Below are positions 40,526 through 50,575 of a stretch of 64,000 nucleotides of DNA, piece by piece. Position 1 is the first letter of the stretch. Every line of letters begins with the position of its first letter. The translations under genes were made by a program, and so were the position numbers. The notes under the pieces are model-generated. The model saw nothing but the letters and a program-made list of their open reading frames with translations, searched no databases and was not told the origin of the DNA. Source of the DNA: Chrysomallon squamiferum (taxonomy: Eukaryota > Mollusca > Gastropoda > Neomphalida > Peltospiridae); assembly GCA_012295275.1 (NCBI GenBank), contig CM022676.1:1176010-1240009 (forward strand), given 5' to 3'.

Positions 40526-43168
40526 ATTGATGATAATAATTAATAATAAAATAAATGGGAAAAAAGGGGAAACAACACAATTCAAAATAAATTTAAAAAA
40601 ATAATAATAAACAAACAAACAAACAAACAAACAAACAAATAAAAAATAAAACAAAGCAAAAACAATAATTCAGAGAAAAGAAAATTAAACACAGAAGTGA
40701 CATTTTATTGATACTTTGGGAATTGCTCTTGAAAAAGAAAATCTTGTTATAGAAAATTTTAACTGATCTAGTCCTGTATTTAAATTTATAATGCTGAATT
40801 GAATTTTCTTTCATGGAGATATTACTAAGAAATAGATAAATAGGTAGATAGGTATATATTAGATAGACAGACAGAGAAATAGTTAGATAAACAGACATAT
40901 AGACAGATAAATAGAGATAGACAGATAAATGAAGATAGACAGATAGACAGAAAATTAGTAATTATTAAAAACAATTATATTTTTCTTCTACAAATCTGGA
41001 ATAATGATTAAAGTCACAAACATAAAATGGTATTTAAATCATTAATAAAACAAGAAAATGCAAATATAATCAACAATGAAATATAAAATTAAAAACACAA
41101 TATTTTTTTTCAACAATTCTTACCATAATCTTCATCATCTACTTCTTCCCTTACTGGTTTCAATTATATGATATAAAATAATTAAATATATTCGGTATTT
41201 CACATTATGTTAAGCATAATGACTAAATAACAACATCAGATATTCTATCTGACTGTTCATTTTTCTGCAGCTGTTTCTGTTTATATAATAAGAACTTGTA
41301 AAGTAACAGGCTAAAGTAGAGTAAAGAAAGAGTATATTAATGGAAAGAGTACAGTAATTCAGACATAAAACAAAAACAATCTTTCAAATCTCTTGCTTCA
41401 GCCAGTTTTTGAACTTTTCTCTTCCCCCTGCTCTACATTAAGAATTTACAACATCAAAATCTGTAATATCAGTAATACAATAATATTGTAATACAGTGTT
41501 ATTAACTGTTGATGATCCAAACTAATGCCTTGGTACTGGTTACTTTTACTACTTTTGAATTTTTGCTTTTAAGCAATACCAACCTTAGTAGGAAGAGCTT
41601 AATAAACTATAGTTCTAAAATATTAAAATAAACAGATTTACTACCAGATATAACACAACATGCATATGTTTATACACACACATACAGCCACACACATACA
41701 TCAACACACACACACACACAGTCACACACACAAACACACACACACACACACAAAAAAGAAGAAAAAAGAAAGAATAATAAATTTCTCATTATAACAAAAC
41801 ATTTTATTATTTGGATTAGAAGGAAGAAAAGAAACTCAAAACCCTTGAAATATTATCAAATGCATGTTACTGTTATTTACAAATTTTAGAAACAAATACC
41901 ATTCAGTGTGTTTCAGCAGATTCTGTAAAAGTAAATAAAAAACTAAACTTACAGTGTACAGTGAGTTTAATCTGAGTGCTGAGAGGCTTTTCTGTGATCA
42001 GGTTGGAAACCTCACAACGGTAGATGGCATTGTTATCACTGGCATCAACAATAAAGGTGTATTCATTCACAAATTTGTTAGCTCCACTGAAATATGAATA
42101 GTCCACCTTCTCCTGATTTCTGTACCAAACTACCCTGGGTACTGGGTTGCCTCCTCGTGTGGTACATATCAGACGTATTGTGTCATTTACCCGAATCACT
42201 GTAGAATTGGAATAACCAGTTATCTGTGGAGGGCCAGGAGGTACTGAAAATATATTAAGAAGATATTTTTACACCCACACATTTTGAAATTAATCCAGAT
42301 CATTATGAACCTACACATTATATATCTTGCCAGACTGATTAATTATAATAACCACAGCTGAGAACAGCTATGAAAGAGTTAATTAAAATAAGTAATTAAT
42401 TAACTGTGTGTGTGTTTGTATGTCATAATGTTCATATCTAGTTAACAGTGATACAGCAATATTAAAAATAATATTTAAATCAACAATATTTGAATGATCT
42501 TTCTATCAATTCCATTTCATGTTAGATTTAAGGAACTTTCTGTTGGTATAAAATAAACAATCATTTCTAGCAGCATAGTATTAAAAAAATTATATTATAT
42601 ATATATATGTATATATATTATATGAAATGTATAAATTTATAATTTTTATTCATTTATCATTCATTCATTCACCCTATATCCATTTATTTATTTATTTATT
42701 TATTTATTAGTTTTAAGTTATTTATTTATTAATTTGTTGCACAACTTACCTAGAATGGTAATATTTACAACAGTGGATAAGACATCTCCTTGTAAAGCAC
42801 TGTTAGTTGCATGACATGAATACAAAACGTTGTTCTCCTCATAACTATGTCGCCAGGTAATTGTAATCACACTCTTTGCATTCATCCTTTTGTCACCAGG
42901 AATTTCATCAACTGAATATTTGATATTTTTGGTAACCTTCACTCCATTCCTGTACCATTCTAAAGCAGCAGGCGGCCTACCATTCCTGGCAACACATGTC
43001 AACTCTACCTTAAACTTAGTGTTAGGTACATTGACACTGGATCCATTACTGTAGCCTTCAATCTCTGGCATGTCAGGAGGAACTGTAATAATAATAACAA
43101 TAATAATAATAATAGGGGTTAATAATAATAATAACAATAATAATAATAGTGTTAATAATAATAATAAC

Positions 43169-43200
<32 letters not shown>

Positions 43201-43476
43201 TAGTAGTAATAGTAATAATTACAGTGATAATAATATTTATATGTTGTGTGTACATGTATTTTGTAAATTTTGCACAAAATATCTCACAATTGTGTTTAAA
43301 CATTTCTGTTAATAAAGACAACATAACATTAAAAATTTTAAAATCAGTGTTAACATACTATAAAAATGTATAAAACTATTATTAATATGAATAAATTTAA
43401 ATCATAATAACAGTTTTAAGAAATATGATTTTGACATACATTAAAATTATAAATGAACAAAGCCCAAGTTTAAATG

Positions 43477-43519
<43 letters not shown>

Positions 43520-46449
43520 TAAAGAGACTTTATGAATGTGTGAGAGTATATATGTGAATATGTGTTCATGTGCATACTTGCTTGAGCATGAGTGTTAATG
43601 CATGTGTCTGTATGTGTTTGCATGTTTGAATATATGTGTGAATATATGACTACAAGCTCATGTCTGTTTGTGTGTTGATATATTTGTGAATGTAAGCATG
43701 CTTGTTTTTGTGCATACATGTTTATATCTGGTTGTCATATTTACCTAGAACAGTGAGAAAAGCTGAAGCTTGTATAGCTGGATCACCATTGGATCCTGGT
43801 AAAACCTGGCAGTTATATTCCGCATCATCTTCAAGATGTGTATTTTCAATATGCAAGTTGAACTCCTCTCCATTTGAAGACACATGTAAACGTTTATAGC
43901 CTGGAATTTCTGGATTAAAACCTGTAGTGATTTAAAAATATATTTTTATAGTGTATCATAATTTATTAACTGTATTTTAAAATCACAGTTTTGAAGGAGA
44001 GAGAGAAATAACAGAGTGAATGTATTTGTGTTTGTATGATTATGTATATCTGTGTGTTAACAAATAAAGATTATGAGTTGATATCAAATAGCTTTTTGCA
44101 GATAAATACATATACATATAAAATTAAAGAATCTACAGCATGAGTGCAGATTTTCTGAAGATGTGAACAACAGTGTGAGTGCAACATGTTAACAACTGTT
44201 TAAATTAATTTGTTTTTCTGTTAATTGTTAAAAATATTGATGTCTACAAATTGTTTAAAATATATAAATTATGATAGTTAAGTATTGAAAATTTTAATGA
44301 TGTACAAAAGGATTTTTAAAATTTTTTCCTCTCTTTTTTCTTTATTCATATTATTTTTTTTTAAGTCTATGTGACTTATATATATTCTCTTAATATATAA
44401 ACCAATCTTGTCTCAGGATCTTCTATTTTTTGTAAATGTAAATAAGATCAAATGTATACAAAACCAGCTAGTTAAAGGAAATTGACAATTTTATTTTCAT
44501 GTTTTCAGAAGACTGTTATAGATTTCTCTGTCATAATTTAATGCTTTCTTCTAAGTATAGCAAATCTTTAAAAAATTAAAATAAACATTTAAAACACTGC
44601 AAGGTTATTAACATTTCCTGCCAGATGTTTCAATTTTCTTTCTATCCACCTCATTTGCAATACTCAAGTTTCACTGATGAAAATAAATAATTATATTAAT
44701 AATGCTCCATATTAATAATTTCTATAAAAATGCACAGGCTCTGTAACAATTCATCATATTAGTTTAGTTTTTTTTAATTTTCTCAATACCCAGCTGTTCT
44801 TGTTATCCTTTGAACACGGTTGTCACTGAGAATTAATTAAATTTATCAACAGATCAAACCAAAAACCACTGACAAATTTAGCATGTTTTTCCAGAAATCT
44901 TTTTCCAGAAATATAAATTTATTTTACCAGACAATGCATTTTAATTACCAGTCAGAATTAGATTTAATTATAAAAGTTATCTCCATATCAGTGTCTACTG
45001 TACTGCTATTTTGCAATTTATTTCATCTTCAATGCATATTAAAAAAAAATAATTGAATTACTTTTAAAATTAATAAAAACATTCAGCACTGAAGGACCTT
45101 ACAACAGTCAAGTGATAAGAAAATATTGCAGATTTTAAAGAATATTATTATGGAATGTGTGAAAAGTTAAGTTTTGATGTAGTTTATGCTAGATTTATAA
45201 ACCTGTGGGGGTGCAAATAAAATTTTACTAATAAATAAAATAAATTTCAAAAAAAAAAAAAATATGATATATGATTAAGTAAAACAAATCAAAACAAATA
45301 ATACTAATAATACTAATAGTAATAGTGATAGTAATAAAAAAAAAAAAAAAAAATCGACTTGAAAATAAAATCAATAATAATATTAAATTAATAACAAAAT
45401 GGAGATTTGGTGAACAAATTTAATATTAGTTAATTATTCATAAAATATAAAATTTTGTTTCTAATTGTATTTTATATTTTTGTTTTTAACAATGCAGTCA
45501 ATAACCAATGCATTTAAAACAAAATCTTTTCTTTCATTTTCAAATAAAATGTAATATACCTTAGTGTTAGAACCTAACTATTACACTGTCTGATAATTAC
45601 CATTAACATCTAGATATACAAACATAATAAATATTTCATTGACAAGCAAGTTCTTAATTTTGATACTGACGTTGAATAATTGAAATGCCAGAACTGCACC
45701 TCAGGTGATTATGGTAAACATCAAAGTTACTTCTGATTTAGTTTGGTATGCCTAATGTGCATGAAACAGAAGATAACTGCTGAATTAGTAGTAAGAAATG
45801 ACCATGTGAGAATGTTTCACTATTAGTCACATACAAACATGTTTAAGAAAACTGGATCATAGCCAAACTGATGTAACTGGTTTTCTAAGAGACAAATAAA
45901 GTGAATGTTTCAGAAGAAATATTAACAATGACATGATAAGCTAAATAAATACAGAACTGGTAATGACTGAGACAAAATATTTGGTAAAGATGTATAGACA
46001 GTGATCATAAACATGTTACTATTTTCTTCTGGTTTTTACATAGCAATCTAAACCACAGATTTATTAGTTCAGTTACACTGAATATATATGTAGTTTGTAT
46101 TTTATTTCTATATTTACCACCATCAGAATCATTATCAGATACATTTTATACATTAAGTCATTAACAATCTTGCTGAGTTTATTAATATTTGTATTTGTCC
46201 TTTCATGTACAACAAGACAGCCAGAAGAAAAATATCACTTGAAGATATAAAATGATTTTTTTTTTCTTATTCTGTATGCTAATTATTTTTATTTCCTAAT
46301 TATAGACTCTCTCTCATATCCACATCCACCTAGCCACATCACACATACAAAACATGCACATGCACACTCCATACATAACTTTCTTTTAATTCTACCTGAA
46401 ATAATTTCCTCTCTTAATTTTCTTACAGATAAAATAGTGTTTGTAAATG

Positions 46450-46512
<63 letters not shown>

Positions 46513-49389
46513 TTAATAATATTAATAATAATAATAAGTAGTAGTGGTAGTAGTAGTAGTAGTAGTGGTAGTAGTAGTAGTAGTGGTAGTAGTAGTAGTA
46601 CAGGTAGTAGTAGTAATAATAATAATAACAACAATAATAATAATAGTGAAAAAGAAAAGAAATGCTTTTCATTGACTTCCACTCCCAGTTTCCTGTAGGT
46701 CTTGCTTTATTTAGAAGGATCTAAAATGTTAAAGTTCTTGTAAATACTGCCATGGCACCATGACTTACTATGTTTACATAACATAACATTTATTGTTCTC
46801 ACCAGACAGCAAACTATTTTACTGCAACAACACAGCACCGAAAAAAAATTACTGACATTTCATTTAGTTTTAAAATAACACCTTAACAAAATATAGCATT
46901 CTTGAAAACATTACTAAAGTAGTTGAGTGTACATTTACTAAACTTTTGTCCAGGCTGACAACAAAAGCATTGTGTGTTTTATCTTTGTGTCATCACCATT
47001 CCATTTTCACAAGATAGACCTATGTGTCAGTTATCTCAAGAATGGCATATATGTCTTTTTTTTTTTTACCTCACTTTATTTTTACCTCTTTCTTCCTTAG
47101 TTTCTTTTTTTCTTTCTTTTTTTTTCTTTTATTTTCTGAATTTTTTTCCCAATGTCATATAACTAATTTTTTCTTTACTTAATATTTTAAGGATTTTTTT
47201 ATCTGAACTATTTTAGTTCATTTTTCTCAAATTCTTTTTACTTTGTTCATTTCAGACATATTATGAGAATAACTCAAGACTGGGAGAGCATCTTTCATAC
47301 CAGTTAACAAAGACGGAAATATACAAAGAAAGCTAATATATACATATTTAAATTATATGAATTAACACTGACAATATGATGGTATCAATACTAATTACTT
47401 ATATTTATGTTGCTGTAATGAGAAAGAGGCTATATATCAATGAGATGTGTAACTTGCATTAATAATTATTAATGTTAAATTATAAAGATCTAACTTTAAA
47501 TTTTTGTTTGTTCATTCCAGTCTTGTGTTTTACAAGAGTTCTGACCAAGACATGTTAAAAAAAATATATGAAAAAAGATTAAAAGAAAAATATTCCTATT
47601 TAAAGAATTAAAGTAAATTAGTCTACTGTCTATGGTGCTAATTGTCATGTAATATCAGACACAGATCTAGGTACAAGCAATATAATGTAATGGAAACAAG
47701 TTGAGGGAGCCATGAAAAAGCACAAGTAATCATGGCTTTTGCCTATCTATCGTGTGGATGTTCTCGGAAGATACAGCTCTGTCTGGAGATGAAAGAAAGC
47801 AATCAACTTTGTTTCACCAGTAACAATACCTATATAATTAGGTGGCCTACAGAGACTGGGAGTCTAACTCAATTTGTAGCTGGCAAGATAATGTTTATGG
47901 TTGCTGCTTGAAAGTTGTTAAAGCAGCTCAATTTCACTGACAGTCCATGCTGAAAAAGCTATTTGACAGGCAAGACGTATCATTAAAGGAATTTTCTTGT
48001 AATTATACGAAATTAAAAAAAATAAAATTATAAAACGAAAACTAAAAACATTATTTTTAATTTAAGATTGAAGACTGCTTTTAATCAACAGTAATTTAAT
48101 AGAAAAATGATCTGGCAAACACTTATTAAATATTCATATAAGAAGGTTTGTTACTTAGTGATGAAATTTTGTTATTAAATTATATTGTTTAAATTCTCCT
48201 TTAACAAAGAACCAATGAGTGATATCAAATGCATTTTTCTGTGAGAAAAGTAACAATGGTTTACTAATGTCTTTATTTCTAAAATAAAATGTATTCTTTT
48301 AGAGTTTTGTATTTAAAAATCATCATCATTATTTAAAATTTCTCCAAAATAACTATTAAGACATTTTCTACAGTTCTTTTGGGCAGATGCATAAGCATAT
48401 ACCAGATGCAAAGAAAATGAAGGTAATTTAGTATTTAAACAGAGAAATTTTCTATCAAATAGGTCCTGTAGTACAAACCCTGCTGGAAAAGCAACGCTGT
48501 CATTTGTTAGTGAAAATGTTGGGTTCACTAAACTAAAGATTTGCATTTAGTTTCATTTATAGTAAAAAAAAAAAAAACTTTTTTTTATCTTCTTAAACTT
48601 CATACAATATTTTTTAATTTAAAAGAAAAGTTTTTGTGGAGTGAAGAATTTCAAAAGTCACTAATGGAATCTAATTTTCTTTTCTACATTTTGAAAAGAC
48701 CACACTATTTCATTTTTTCTTTAATTCCACGGGAGTGTTCTATTTATATTTGCTGTAATATCACAGAATGAAAATAGTTTGTGTGGTAGAATGGATCCCT
48801 GTAGATATTTCTGTGTATTTGTTCACTAATAGCTCAACAAACAATGTGAGAAAATATGAGGCAATGGCACACAGGTGCTGTCTGATTTTTATCAGGATTT
48901 CTCAGATTCTTAAAACATGCACAACAGCTTTTTATCAGCTGAAATTTTGGGTCAAATTTATTTTAAAAAAACAAAACAATAAGGATAAAAATTTAAAAAA
49001 TGATGGATTAAAAAGAAAAGACTATAATATTAAAAAATCAACAATATAAAAATTAATATAACTTAAAAAAAAAAAAATAATAATATACAGGTAAAATACT
49101 AACACTAATAATGACAATGGATGATGATGATAAGAAGATGAAAAATCATCAAATGAATAGTTTCTAGCACTGTTAAGTGGTTCTAAATATTTATATGATT
49201 ACATATATTTTTTAATTTTGTAAATAGGTCACACTTGCGTTTCAGAAGTTGGCAGGAAGACATACTGTTTTGATATTATTTGATATACTAAAAATTAATA
49301 TCATAAGGAACCTAATTGAATAAGTGTAATGAAATCTATCAGAGAAGAAACATAAAGTAGATAAAGTTTGGAAGCAAAATTTTATTTTC

Positions 49390-49468
<79 letters not shown>

Positions 49469-50544
49469 ATTTCAACATAATAAACAGATAAAAATAAAAT
49501 GCTGAATAAAACACAAAAATGCAGATTACATTGGTAGTTGTACATAATTCTTTTTTACTGTGAGAAATGTTTAACTTGACTAAGTGGAAGCACTTATTTA
49601 CAAGAAGGAAACCTGTTCTGCATTGACCTCAATACCATCTTTTCTGACAGGAAAAATAATAAAAATACCTAAACTAATGTAAATGTGAAACGACTTCATA
49701 ATGTTATTCTATTTTTCATGGTCAGAAATAGGTAAAAATGAAAACAAGATGGCAGAAATGAAATAAATAACTTGCAAATGTATTGACAATTTAATTTCTA
49801 TACATCAACAGTAACTTTATGAATGGATTGATAAAATATAAAAAGCTATTAATAGTTGAAGATTATTTTAAAACAATAAAATATATTAAGCTTTTGCTGT
49901 TATATTAAAGAAATAGTAACTGAGGAGAAATTCCCAAATGTACACTCTGAAGAGGTATCTTGAAAAATGTAATAATATAACTATCTTCAGAAGAAAAAAA
50001 AAGTCCTCTGCAGAATATAATGTGAATCTGTCACACGAGGGTAAAATTCATTTAATGTGAATAGCTGAACAAGATCAATGCATTTATTTAATGAAATCTG
50101 GAATCAATGATAAATTAAACTTGCTTTTTAATAATAACTTCTCCAGCCAGATACATCAGTAACAAAATGAACATAACCAATATATTGATATTAGAACTTA
50201 TGACAGACAAGTTAATCTAGATCTGAAACCATGTCTTTATACCAAGTCTTTTAAATATACAGATATTACATACCAAGAGCAAATCCATCCTTGGTCCATT
50301 GAATTTTACCAACTCGGTCCTTCACAGAACAGCGCATCACAGCAGACAGGCCCAAAATCACAGACGTGTTCTGAGGTTTCTCACTAAACCGTTGTCTTCC
50401 TAACACTGGAATTAAAAGATTGCATGGATAAAAATATAAATAATGTAGATATAAATTAATATTGTAAGGTGATGCAATAAGAAGGATAAATGAACTATTA
50501 TAGATGCTCATATAAATTGATAAAAACATATCCACCATAACACA

Positions 50545-50575
<31 letters not shown>

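Larger units (their letters stand above)
43922..50273 (-). other. NPHS1: Long intron within nephrin Ig1
   Basis: 6.35 kb of non-coding sequence splitting the Ig1 domain. It contains triplet tracts (46449-46640) and (GA)n (49393-49465). Reading it for in-phase 24-36-nt segments with good splice sites gave none. Confidence 0.75.

Noticed and set aside
45602-45620. 9-nt in-phase segment with AG/GT flanks in the Ig1 intron
   Set aside because: The donor is poor and the place would interrupt Ig1. It shows that 9-nt matches arise by chance, which is also why ME3 is rated low.
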